From contig NZ_POUB01000021.1 in assembly GCF_003236335.1 (NCBI RefSeq), positions 1 to 49,746 of the forward strand: a stretch of DNA of 49,746 nucleotides, written 5' to 3'. Position numbers and translations under genes: made by a program. This stretch comes from Micromonospora deserti. GTDB lineage: Bacteria; Actinomycetota; Actinomycetes; Mycobacteriales; Micromonosporaceae. This document shows positions 1 to 7,981 of this stretch, in pieces (position 1 is the stretch's first letter; each line of letters opens with the position of its first letter). The notes beneath the pieces are model-generated. The model had not been told where the DNA came from. It saw only the letters and a program-made list of their open reading frames with translations, and made no database searches.

Positions 1-1263
1 GTAGGAGATCGAGTCCGGGGAGTCTTTCCAGCACTGGTTCTCCAGGCCGTTGACGGTGTTGCGCCGCCAGTAGGAGATGTAGCCGTTGCCGAGCAGGTCG
101 CCGTACTCGTCGATCCAGTCCAACGCCTCCCGGGCGTCGTGCTCAAGGTACCGCACCAGTTTGGCGTCTCCACTCCACCGCTCGTACTCGTCCAGCAGGA
201 TCACGAACAGCGGAGTGGCATCCGCCGACCCGTAGTAGGGACTGTGCGGCTGCTCCTGAAACGCGGCGGACTCTCCATACCGGAGCTCGTGCGGGATCTT
301 CCCCGGCTCCTCCTCGCGGAAGTCGTTGAGTCGACTGCCCTGTAGGGCGGCCAGCAGGCGCAGCACGGGCGGAGCCAACTGCGGCGCGAACGGCAGCGCC
401 TGCAGGCAGATGAAGATGCTGTCCCGCCCGAAGATGGTCATGAACCAGGGCAGACCGGCGGTCGGTATCGGCATCCCGCCGGACAGTGTGGTGAACCGCA
501 TGGCAGCCAAATCGACGATGCTGCGCTCATACGCCGTTTGGAGGGGCTCATAGTCGCAGGACAGCTGTGGTACCCGCTTGAGCCAGTGCTCCAGATCACG
601 CCGTAGCTGCTGGCTGAGCCGGCGTTTCCGGTGGGCACCCCAGACGCCTCCTCCGGTCTCGGCCCGGGCCCCGTGGATGATGGGCTGCACACGCAGCTCG
701 ACATGCCACGATCCGCGCGACTCGACCACAATGTCGAAACACATCCCACCGTCGTCGACACGCGCCGCCGCGCTACTGGAAATGATCGTCTCTCGGCGGA
801 ACTGCTCTCGCGTGTAGCAGAGGCGGAGGCGGCCATCTTCCCTCTGGACCGACGTTGATCCGCTCTTCCGCCGCACGTCCTTGATCTCGAACAGGTCGGC
901 GAAATCGCTGCTCACGTCGAGCCGCAGCGTGAAACGCGCGGGCTTGATGTCGTGATTGAGTACGGTCAGGCGTTCGATGAAGTCGGCGGAGATCGACTGC
1001 TCCCGGATCACCGAGACCTTCGCATCGACATAGTGCGTCGGCTCGCCGGGCACGAGGAAGAAATGGGTCTCGAAGTACTGCACCTCGTCCTTGGACAGCG
1101 CACTGAGCCGTTGCCCGTTGATGCTGAGTGCCCAGACCGACAGGAAGCGGGTGTCGAAGTAGAAGAGCCCGGTCGGAAAGGCTGGAGAGGGGCTCATATC
1201 ACCCCGCTCGTCGGTGACGATGAACGTGTTGCCGTCCAAGATGCTGACGGTCTTCCCGATCAC
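1..1263 (-). CDS. Glycogen debranching / amylo-alpha-1,6-glucosidase-type protein, N-terminal 421 residues (cut by window edge)
   Basis: The reverse strand reads through without a stop to base 1. The GTG start at 1263 follows GGAGAGG by 8 nt and overlaps the stop of the upstream SCP2 gene (GTGA), so the two are translationally coupled. The product begins with an all-beta N-terminal domain typical of the GDE_N_bis family (about residues 5-210, with FYFDTRFLS near residue 35) and then enters the alpha/alpha-barrel region with TAGLPWFMTIFGRDS, IPHELRYGE and PYYGSADATPLF. Related actinobacterial proteins are annotated as amylo-alpha-1,6-glucosidase or glycogen debranching N-terminal domain proteins of about 700 residues, so roughly 40% is missing beyond the window. 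The substrate is not certain: the family includes glucosidases of unknown specificity. No signal peptide is seen, so it should be cytoplasmic. Confidence 0.85.
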   Translation of the reverse strand, partial: MIGKTVSILDGNTFIVTDERGDMSPSPAFPTGLFYFDTRFLSVWALSINGQRLSALSKDEVQYFETHFFLVPGEPTHYVDAKVSVIREQSISADFIERLTVLNHDIKPARFTLRLDVSSDFADLFEIKDVRRKSGSTSVQREDGRLRLCYTREQFRRETIISSSAAARVDDGGMCFDIVVESRGSWHVELRVQPIIHGARAETGGGVWGAHRKRRLSQQLRRDLEHWLKRVPQLSCDYEPLQTAYERSIVDLAAMRFTTLSGGMPIPTAGLPWFMTIFGRDSIFICLQALPFAPQLAPPVLRLLAALQGSRLNDFREEEPGKIPHELRYGESAAFQEQPHSPYYGSADATPLFVILLDEYERWSGDAKLVRYLEHDAREALDWIDEYGDLLGNGYISYWRRNTVNGLENQCWKDSPDSISY

Positions 1264-1646
1264 GTCTTCCGCCTCTCCTTACGCGCGAACTCGCGAGGAT
1301 GGTGCGCGGATCTGGGGCTGGGGAAGAGGCGTGAGAACCTGTCCACCAACTGTATGTTCCCCTCGACGATGATGTCGTTCCGGAACAGCAACGACACGAA
1401 GGTTTCCTCACCGCTGGCCAGCCGGTCGAACGCCGGCCGGCTACCCCGCATCACCGCCTCCGGCTCCTTGCCTGCGCGCGCCACGCGCGCCTTCCCCTTC
1501 TGCATCGTGACAAACCACTGGTCGGTCCGCTTGTCGCTCTCAACGTCGAGACGGACGGTGCCGCGTACCGCTGGCGGCAGAAACTCGGCCGTCGGAATTT
1601 CGCCCCGGCCAAGCCGCTCAAGGAACTCATCAATCACATGCGCCAT
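1260..1646 (-). CDS. SCP2 sterol-binding domain protein, 128 aa
   Basis: A small cytoplasmic single-domain protein. The sequence shows the SCP2-type fold pattern: an N-terminal helix with FLERL, a strand pair with GTVRLDVE and QWFVTMQKGKARV, then a helix with SRPAFDRLASGEE, and the hydrophobic segment ending in VDRFSRLFP. The family binds lipids or other hydrophobic ligands and in actinomycetes often stands alone with no known partner. The ATG at 1646 was chosen because GGGAGGTGG lies just upstream; an in-frame ATG at 1673 has no such site. The last four bases overlap the GTG start of the debranching-type gene, so the two form an operon. How lipid binding relates to a debranching-type glucosidase is unclear. 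Confidence 0.75.
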   Translation of the reverse strand: MAHVIDEFLERLGRGEIPTAEFLPPAVRGTVRLDVESDKRTDQWFVTMQKGKARVARAGKEPEAVMRGSRPAFDRLASGEETFVSLLFRNDIIVEGNIQLVDRFSRLFPSPRSAHHPREFARKERRKT

Positions 1647-1926
1647 CGCCACCTCCCATCCCCCGTCCATCACCCGGAGAATAGGAGCGCCGATGATGAT
1701 CGGACCTCACCCGAAAAGCATGAATGACGGTGGCCGGTCACACGTACGGCACCCTCTGAGCCGGCCGCTGGCGACAAGTGAGGCCCGGTTCGTCCTACCG
1801 TCTGTGCGCGGGCCCGACCTCACCGCCAGAGCGCTCAACCACGCGTTGCGCATCGACGACATCCGGCTCCGCCGTACGGCCGGGCCTGTCCTGGGGTGAG
1901 CGGGCACGCAACGCCCTCCGATAGCA

Positions 1927-2553
1927 CTACTCTCGGCCGCCGCCGAGTAGTCGGCGCACCGCGTCGAGTTCAGCCCGCCCCAACTCCTGGCGCTGCCGGA
2001 CAGTGAGATCGCTGGCCTGCCGCAGCGACCAGCGATCCATCACCCCGAGCACGGTCAGCGCCAGCTCGGCTTGCAAATCCCCCGGTAGGTCGTTGCCGAT
2101 CGCGCGGACCTGGCGGCCGATCGTGACGGCCTGCTGGATCCAGGCGTCGATCCGGGTCCACGCCGTATGGAGGGCGCTGCCCGGGGTCCGGGGGGCGTCC
2201 GGAAGGTGGAACATGCGGCCAACGTCGGCCAGCCACTGCTGGCTGCCGTCCAGGGCGGCGAGCCGCCCGATCAGGGCTGTCACCTGCGGCCAGAACTGCT
2301 CGCGCAACGCTGCCGGGCGCGGAACGTTCAGCGCCTCGATCAGCGCCCGACCTCCCTGGACGATGACCTGGTCGAACAGGGCGTGCTTGGAGCCGACGAA
2401 GTGGTAGAACGAGCTCTTGCTCATCCCCGCCGCGCGGATGATCCGGTTGAGCGACGCTCGTTCGTAGCCGTAAGTGGCGAATTCTGCCGCAGCGATCTGC
2501 GCCAGCCGCAGCTGCCGGCCGGGCGGCATCCGCGCGGGTCCGGTGGCACTCAC
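1927..2553 (-). CDS. TetR/AcrR-family transcriptional repressor, 208 aa
   Basis: The N-terminal 60 residues form a TetR-type helix-turn-helix: IAAAEFATYGYERASLNRII followed by AAGMSKSSFYHFVGSKHALF, matching the family pattern of a turn, a recognition helix with YxxF and the K-ALF helix. The remaining 140 residues are an all-helical ligand-binding and dimerisation domain with no recognisable subfamily motif. The gene is transcribed away from the FAD monooxygenase at 2646, and the 92 bp between them hold two near-identical palindromes. The simplest reading is autoregulation plus repression of the monooxygenase, relieved by a small hydrophobic molecule that may be the enzyme's substrate. The ligand cannot be read from sequence. 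Confidence 0.9.
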   Translation of the reverse strand: MSATGPARMPPGRQLRLAQIAAAEFATYGYERASLNRIIRAAGMSKSSFYHFVGSKHALFDQVIVQGGRALIEALNVPRPAALREQFWPQVTALIGRLAALDGSQQWLADVGRMFHLPDAPRTPGSALHTAWTRIDAWIQQAVTIGRQVRAIGNDLPGDLQAELALTVLGVMDRWSLRQASDLTVRQRQELGRAELDAVRRLLGGGRE

Positions 2554-2569
2554 CGGACCACGCTACCAC

Positions 2570-2597
2570 CACCGTTGGACCGGGTGGTCCAACGGTG
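2570..2597. promoter_or_regulatory. Operator palindrome 1 for the adjacent TetR regulator
   Basis: Perfect 12-bp arms CACCGTTGGACC and GGTCCAACGGTG separated by GGGT. It lies just upstream of the TetR gene in the divergent intergenic region. The arm CCGTTGGACC recurs exactly in the second palindrome. Confidence 0.8.
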
Positions 2598-2606
2598 TTA
2601 GCGTGG

Positions 2607-2630
2607 CCGTTGGACCGGCCGGTCCAACGG
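2607..2630. promoter_or_regulatory. Operator palindrome 2 for the adjacent TetR regulator
   Basis: A perfect 24-bp palindrome with arms CCGTTGGACC and GGTCCAACGG around the centre GGCC, 16 bp before the monooxygenase start. Its centre is 35 bp from that of palindrome 1, about three and a half helical turns. Both the size and the position fit a TetR dimer site that would block the monooxygenase promoter. Confidence 0.8.
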
Positions 2631-2645
2631 TGGAGGTGAAGCAGG

Positions 2646-3857
2646 ATGCCGTTCACGACGGGTGACCTGGACGAGGCGTTGGCGGCGGTCGACCGGGACC
2701 GTATCCGCGTACTGATCGTCGGGGCCGGCATCGCCGGCGCCTCAGCGGCGGCGTTGTTGCGCAGGCAGGGCTTACATGCCGCGGTCGTCGAACGCGCCGA
2801 CGCGCACGCCAGGGCCGGCTACATGCTGGCACTGATGCCACTGGTCGACCCGGCCATCGCCGAACTGGGGCTGCGGGACCGGTATCTGGCGGCCAGCGTG
2901 GGCCTTGACCGCTACCGGGCCATCGGGCGACGGGGCCGGCCGCTACGCGAGTACGCCATGGCTGACCTCATGGGCCGCTACGGCGACTACCGGGGCATCG
3001 ATCGAGCCGCCCTGCTTGACCTGCTCGGCGACGGCCCGGTCGCCTACGCCACCACCGTGACCGCCCTGCGACAGACAGCGTCCTGCGTCCAGGTGACCCT
3101 GCGCGGCGGCGACGGGCAGGTACGCGAGACGGAGTTCGATCTGGTCATCGCCGCGGACGGTCTGCACTCGGCCACCCGCGACCTGCTGCTGCCGCCGTCG
3201 CAGGTAACCGGGTTCGACTCCGGGTGGGGCGGCTGGGTGGCCTGGACCGACGCCGATGCCGACATGGACCTGGGTGAGGAACTATGGGGAGCCGGGTTCT
3301 TCGCCGGCACCTACCCGGTCAGGGGTATGACCGGCGTGTTCGTCGGTGGCGACCGCCGCGACACCGAAGCCGGCCCGGCGCGATTCGCCACCGTGATCCG
3401 TGGTCAGGTACCGCGCCTCGACGACCGGATGCGAGCGGCCCTCGCGGCGATCAGCACGCAGCGGGCCTACTTCTGGCCGCTCTTCGACCGGCGCGCCGCA
3501 TCCTGGGCGATCGGCCGAGTCGTGTTACTCGGCGACGCCGCCGCCGGCTTCCTGCCTACCGCGGGCATCGGAGCCGGCATGGCCATCGAATCCGCTCACG
3601 TCCTGTGCTCCTGCCTGCGGCACGCAACGATCGACCGCGTCCCCGATCTGCTGGCCGGTTACGAAAGGGCCCAGAAACCACGAGTGCTGGCCGCCCAGAA
3701 CAACTCACGCACCCTGGCCCGCCTCATGTTCAGCCGCAGCCGGTCCCTAGCCGCCGTCCGCGACACGGTCAGCCGGCACGTCAGCCTGACCACGGCACTG
3801 CGGCCCATCACCCGCCTGCTACGAACCCAACCCGCTACCTCACCGGCTGCCCGCTAG
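2646..3857 (+). CDS. FAD-dependent monooxygenase (PHBH/TetX-like), 403 aa
   Basis: A class A flavoprotein hydroxylase. Residues 22-40 carry the Rossmann GxGxxG (VGAGIAGASAAALL) and are followed by an acidic strand end (VVERAD). The DG motif appears as AADGLHSATRD (about 172-182), and the second FAD motif as GRVVLLGDAAAGFLPTAGIG (about 292-311). Length is normal for the family. GGAGGTGAAGCAGG precedes the ATG. The divergent TetR gene and the two palindromes directly upstream suggest an inducible detoxification or hydroxylation enzyme. The substrate is unknown; members act on aromatics, polyketides, or tetracycline- and rifamycin-like compounds. The NAD(P)H is expected to come from the cytosol. 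Confidence 0.9.
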   Translation: MPFTTGDLDEALAAVDRDRIRVLIVGAGIAGASAAALLRRQGLHAAVVERADAHARAGYMLALMPLVDPAIAELGLRDRYLAASVGLDRYRAIGRRGRPLREYAMADLMGRYGDYRGIDRAALLDLLGDGPVAYATTVTALRQTASCVQVTLRGGDGQVRETEFDLVIAADGLHSATRDLLLPPSQVTGFDSGWGGWVAWTDADADMDLGEELWGAGFFAGTYPVRGMTGVFVGGDRRDTEAGPARFATVIRGQVPRLDDRMRAALAAISTQRAYFWPLFDRRAASWAIGRVVLLGDAAAGFLPTAGIGAGMAIESAHVLCSCLRHATIDRVPDLLAGYERAQKPRVLAAQNNSRTLARLMFSRSRSLAAVRDTVSRHVSLTTALRPITRLLRTQPATSPAAR

Positions 3858-4178
3858 AACATGGGCTGCTGTGGCTGTTCTTCGTCATCGAGATGGCGTT
3901 CGGCATCGTCCAGATCCTGTCTTGGTGGCGGACGCGCGCCGGCCTGGTGGCGATCTTCGCCCGGCCGGCGGCCGCACGAGCCGGCGACAAGCCGGACCTG
4001 CCCCGACTCATCTCAGACGGGCGCGGGCGCCGGGCGCCCTGGGCCGGACGCCGACCCGAGCTCGGCCAGCAACAGGCCGCCCTTGCCGCTTCGCCTTCCC
4101 ATCTCCCTTCGGTCCGAAGGCCAGCCGGGAGTTCGCCACTTGGACGGCGGATCGTGCCAGGTGTTGCTGGGGCCACGT
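3858..4178. other. Non-coding gap with a possible hydrophobic coding remnant
   Basis: No complete gene is seen. A plus-strand stretch at about 3858-3960 reads as a hydrophobic peptide (LLWLFFVIEMAFGIVQIL and onward) with no start site or ribosome binding site of its own, in a frame other than that of the monooxygenase. It may be a leftover of a lost membrane-protein gene. Confidence 0.3.
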
Positions 4179-4872
4179 TTATGCGGGGCGTTGGCGCCGG
4201 TGCGCTATCAGCATGTCGAGGCCGTCGAGGATGCGGTCCAGCCCGAACTCGAACGCCTGGTCCTGGGCGCCGTCGGTGGCTGCGGAGGCCATGGTTGCGG
4301 ACAGGGCTGGGAAGCGGTCGCTGTGGTGGCGTAGCGCCTCGGCGATGGTGGCGGCGAGATGGTGCTCGGGCTTCTGGCTTGCTGCGGCCTGCTGGGCGAG
4401 GGTGCGTACGTGCCCGGCGAGCACGGCGACGGTGTCGAGAACGCTCGCTGCCGGTCAGGCCAGTCTCGGTCAGCAACGCCAGGGCGTGCTCCATCCAGCC
4501 AAGTTCGTTCGGGCCCAGCGGGCGTGGGCCCACGGTGGCCTCCAACGCCCAGGGGTGGCGTACGAATCGGGTCAGTATGTGGCGTGACCACTGCTTCAGC
4601 CCGGCCCGCGAGTCGTTCGTCGTCAGCGCCGGGGGTTCGTCGATGGCCTGTTCGACCATCAGCGCCACGAGTTCGGTCTTGCCGGGCAGGTAGCGGTAGA
4701 GCGACATCTTGGTGAAGCCGAGGTCGGCGGCGACTCGCTGCATGGAGACCGCGGCCAGCCCTTCGGCATCGGCGAGCTCGATCGCGGTGGCGACGATGCG
4801 TTCCAGGCTCAGCGCCGGCTTGGGACCGCGGGTCGGCTGGGGGCGGGGGCCCCACAGAAACTCGATCGTCAT
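4179..4872 (-). pseudogene. TetR-family regulator with TetR_C-type C-terminus, frameshifted
   Basis: The N-terminal part starts at ATG 4872 and shows a clear TetR helix-turn-helix (ATAIELADAEGLAAVSMQRV, then LGFTKMSLYRYLPGKTELVA) and a conserved PWALEATVGPRPLGPNELGWM segment. At about 4442-4446 the frame is lost: the C-terminal part (LDTVAVLAGHVRTLAQQ to the stop at 4179, ending in FEFGLDRILDGLDMLIAH) continues in another frame. Removing one T in GAGCGTTCTCGAC restores a single reading frame with the sequence expected of the family (TetR regulators of the TetR_C_1 type). It is either a pseudogene or a one-base sequence error; several neighbouring genes show the same kind of damage. Confidence 0.8.
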
Positions 4873-4993
4873 GCGCGCTCCGGTCTGCGCCGACCTCGAC
4901 GACCCACGGCACCTACCGCACCGGCCGTGGAGTACTCGCGATGCGCGTCGGACAGCGCGAGGCAACCCGGCGGAGGTGGGTGAGCCTGGATCC

Positions 4994-5662
4994 TCATGGT
5001 GCCGTTAGTCGCGTCTTGCCCCGTGGCCACCCTGGCCGGCTGTTGGACGATCGCAGTGCCGGGGCAGCGCGCTGCCCTGCCGGCCGGCGCCACAGTGGGT
5101 GGACGAGGGTGCCGTCCGGGAGCGCGAAGGGATCGCGGGCGGTGTAGCCGTGCCGGGTGTAGAGGGCAGCCTCGGCGCCGGTCGTGGCCTCCGCGTAGGC
5201 GGGAAGCGCAAGACGATCCATCCGCACGAGGCAGCGGGCGAGCAGGGCGGAGGCGCGGGCGGCGCGCCAGGCGGCCGGCTGGACCGCGAGAAATGCCAGG
5301 TGGTTGTGGGCATCGACCAGGCGGTGCGCGTTGAGGGTGCGGTCGAGGCAACGAAAGCGGTCCAGGTGGTCACCGCAGGCAGCGGCGAGCCGTTGGCGGT
5401 AGCTCGCCGGCGGCGGGATGGGACGGTAGCGGTGGAACCAGACGGCGGCGGCCGAGCGGTCGGCGAGGAGAAAGACCTCGCCGAAGAGAAGTGCATGTTC
5501 GACCCAGATGCGAGAGACGGCAGTGAGCACGTTGCACCGCTGGTCGTCGTCGGGCACGAGCCAGACGCCGATCGCGGAGGTGTGCAGGGAGCCGGCGACG
5601 AGGGTTGCGATATGGCCGCTGTCGCACCAGCGGGCGCGGACGATGGGGGGAATGGCTGTCAT
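4994..5662 (-). CDS. GNAT-family N-acetyltransferase-like protein, 222 aa
   Basis: The product resembles actinobacterial GNAT proteins that begin with a helical segment and LLADRSAAAVWFHRYRP, continue with AHNHLAFLAVQPAAW (beta4/acetyl-CoA-binding region, about residue 125) and end with ALYTRHGYTARDPFALPDGT and a terminal LWRRP. The acetyl-CoA loop QPxxRGxG of the family is poorly preserved here (VQPAAWRAARASALL), so activity is uncertain. The ATG at 5662 is preceded by GGAGGTATCC, which rules out the longer in-frame start at 5779. The gene stands alone between the broken TetR gene and a 360-bp gap. The acceptor substrate cannot be predicted. Confidence 0.7.
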   Translation of the reverse strand: MTAIPPIVRARWCDSGHIATLVAGSLHTSAIGVWLVPDDDQRCNVLTAVSRIWVEHALLFGEVFLLADRSAAAVWFHRYRPIPPPASYRQRLAAACGDHLDRFRCLDRTLNAHRLVDAHNHLAFLAVQPAAWRAARASALLARCLVRMDRLALPAYAEATTGAEAALYTRHGYTARDPFALPDGTLVHPLWRRPAGQRAAPALRSSNSRPGWPRGKTRLTAP

Positions 5663-6022
5663 GGATACCTCCGGTGTTAGGCGTGGTTGCCCCGGGGCGG
5701 CGTAGCCGTCCTCTCGGGGCGGGTGTGTGGTCAGGTGAGGTCGCCCGCTGTGGAGCGGACAGGCGGTGTGCGCCGTCATCGCTAATCGACGTCGGCGAAT
5801 GTGCCGGCTGATCGGGCGTGCAGGGTCCCTAGGTCACGGCCCGGTGGCACCACCACGAAGGCGTGTGAGGCGGGTGATGCGCCGTGGTTCACCGCAGCCG
5901 GAGCCACCACGCATTCCCGCTCATGTGGCCGGTGCGGCGACGCCGCGGCCACACCTCGCTTCCTGCCGGGCTGGGCTGCTGAATCAGCCGTAGCCACCCA
6001 CCAGCCGACGACGAGGTGACGG
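5663..6022. other. Intergenic region without recognisable gene
   Basis: About 360 bp. No reading frame here has a plausible start site or protein-like composition. The only functional element visible is the ribosome binding site of the leftward GNAT gene at its left end. Confidence 0.5.
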
Positions 6023-7030
6023 TCAGGCAGGTCTGGTATCGGGCTGGGGCGAGCGCCTTCTGAAGGTCTCACACGCGGAGGAGGCGCAAGGCTCGGATAC
6101 CAGGTCCGGCGTCCATGGATGCCCAGAAACCTCGACCGCCGCCGCCGTGCCGGCGCCTGAGGAGGCGGAACTAGTCGCGCTGCCGGGCGAGGTCGGCGTC
6201 AGGCCGCCAGTGCCGGTCCCACCGATGCGCCCGGCGCCACGACTCGCGTCAGCGGCAGCACCTGTGGCCGACTCGCCGCCCCTGCACCGCTCCACAGCCA
6301 CCTTCCAACACCGCCCGGGCGGTACGGCGATCGGGTGCGTCGGGGCCACGGCATGCATCCGGAGGCAGTGCTCGGGCTGCGGTTCGACCGGATCGCAGGG
6401 CGGATCCAGCGCGCTCGCCGGTTGGCCGAGGATCGGCCGGGTCACCCCGGTCAACGGGGCGAGGACCGGGGCGAGTGTCTCAACGATCGGCTGGGCCACC
6501 GGCCCGACAACGGAGTCGACGGAGTCGAGGAGCTCCGTCCCGGCGATCCCCTGCACCAGCGGTGCCGTAGCGCCGGCGACCGGACGGGTAACCGGCGGGT
6601 CGGCCTCGACGGCTGTCGATCCATCCGCGCCCGCCGCCCGCTCCGCCCCGCGACGCACCGGCGCCACCACCGCCGGCAGATCACCGCGCTGGACCTGCAC
6701 CGCCGGATCCCGCTCCGCGCAGGCCAGCACCCGGGCTCCGGCTGTCCCCGCCGTCACGGACGCCGGCTCGCGCACCACGTCCAGTCCAGTTGGGCGGCGG
6801 TCAAGCGTCGCCGAGCCACCGCGCGTGGCTGGCGGGAGCGACAGGACACCCTCGGCCGCCGCCTCGGCACCGCCGAGCAGATTGCCGACGATGCCCGGGT
6901 GGGGCTCATCGGCGGCGTAGGCCGGCTCGTCCGTGATCGCGTCGTAGGCGCTCCAGGTGGCGATGACGCCACCGAACAGGAGCATCCCGTGCAGCGCCGC
7001 CCGAGCGAGCCGTCGGCCGCGACGCCGCAT
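6023..7030 (-). CDS. Pro/Ala/Thr-rich secreted or membrane-anchored protein of unknown function, 335 aa
   Basis: I do not recognise a family. The ATG at 7030 follows CCGGGAGGTGTG, a good ribosome binding site, and opens an arginine-rich N-terminus (MRRRGRRLARAALH) followed by one hydrophobic segment of about 18 residues (GMLLFGGVIATWSAYDAI), which fits a signal sequence or anchor. The rest is low-complexity and rich in Pro, Ala, Thr and Val, with short imperfect motifs such as VVGPVAQPIVETLAPVLAPL, and four or five cysteines. The look is that of an extracytoplasmic linker-like protein. Codon use is typical of the window (G/C third positions), which supports real coding. Confidence 0.55.
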   Translation of the reverse strand: MRRRGRRLARAALHGMLLFGGVIATWSAYDAITDEPAYAADEPHPGIVGNLLGGAEAAAEGVLSLPPATRGGSATLDRRPTGLDVVREPASVTAGTAGARVLACAERDPAVQVQRGDLPAVVAPVRRGAERAAGADGSTAVEADPPVTRPVAGATAPLVQGIAGTELLDSVDSVVGPVAQPIVETLAPVLAPLTGVTRPILGQPASALDPPCDPVEPQPEHCLRMHAVAPTHPIAVPPGRCWKVAVERCRGGESATGAAADASRGAGRIGGTGTGGLTPTSPGSATSSASSGAGTAAAVEVSGHPWTPDLVSEPCASSACETFRRRSPQPDTRPA

Positions 7031-7372
7031 CACACCTCCCGGCTCGTCCCCAATCGCCCAGCAACAATCGTCGATTGTGCCTAACGCGGTCAGTCGGCCA
7101 CTCTCCGACACACCGGACTGCCGCCATCCGCGCAGCGACGGATGCGCCTTGCCCGCGACCAGTCCCCGCGTCGTCCGCTGGCCACGATCACCAGCGGACC
7201 CCTCGACGGCACCGACCCCCCTCGCCCAGATCGTCGGACTCGCCCTCGACGCAAACTAACCGGCACCTGCTCTGGATTGCGGCCGGGCAGCCGTCAGGTG
7301 GCAAGGTGCCGCCTCGGCCGGGAAGGCGGTGGCCGAGGGCAGGCACCGGTGCGGGGATCGTCTCCGGGCGGG
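7031..7372. other. Intergenic region without recognisable gene
   Basis: About 340 bp between two leftward units. It should contain the promoter of the 335-residue protein gene. I see no strong promoter hexamers, repeats or additional coding sequence. Confidence 0.45.
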
Positions 7373-7820
7373 TTATCCGAACGCTGCGGAGTTGTGCGCC
7401 ACCCAGTCGGCGAAGGTGCGGGGCGGGCGGCCGAGGATTCGCTCGACGTCGGGGCTCACCCGCTGTTCAGCGGGCTTCGGCGTGCCCAGGATGTCAAGGG
7501 TGGTCTCCACGACCGGCTCAGGCATGAACCGCAGCATCTGTGCCCGAGCCTCCGCGCGGCTCTGCTCGACGAACCGCACCGGCTCCCCCAGCGCGTCGGC
7601 GATCGCCATCGCCTGCTGCCGAGGTCGAGCGCGGGCGCGAGGCTTACCGGTTCGGCCAGGTCGGCCTGCTCGTGCCGTACCCCCGCTGGCACGTCCAGCG
7701 CTGAGATCCCTCGCGACACCGCCGTCACCTGTTCGCCGGCCGTGACGAGCGTCCGTACGAGCGGCCGTCCCACGTTACCCGTGGCTCCGCTCGCATCGAC
7801 GTCGCCCGAGAGTAGCGGGC
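7373..7820 (-). pseudogene. NmrA-like NAD(P)-binding protein, internally deleted
   Basis: Two pieces of one gene remain. The first (about 7820-7640) encodes the start of a Rossmann fold: SGATGNVGRPLVRTLVTAGE, AVSRG and VRHEQADLAEP. The second (about 7630-7373), in another frame, encodes the C-terminal end: QQAMAIADALGEPVRFVEQ, EARAQML and ILGRPPRTFADWVAHNSAAFG. NmrA-type SDRs are about 280 residues long; only about 60 plus 85 are left, so roughly the central half is missing and the two parts are out of frame. No clear start site is left upstream. It is a dead gene. Confidence 0.75.
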
Positions 7821-7981
7821 CCGATCGTCCCGGTGGCCGACCGGTTGAGCCGCCACGTCGCTGCCTGCGTAACCGACTGACCCCAGACACAGCGAAGCGC
7901 CCCGCCCTCCCGGCCGGCCGCGCCGCCGGGGCGGTGGGGCGTCCGCGGGCTACCGGCCGCCCCACCGCCGGTGGGTACGGG

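Noticed and set aside
952..1899. A 315-codon plus-strand frame across the debranching-type and SCP2 genes
   Set aside because: It runs against two coupled genes with good ribosome binding sites and has no protein-family features.
3284..4693. A 469-codon plus-strand frame starting inside the FAD monooxygenase gene
   Set aside because: Its first part is the monooxygenase in a wrong frame and its last part is antisense to the broken TetR gene. Only the short hydrophobic piece near 3860-3960 is worth a note.
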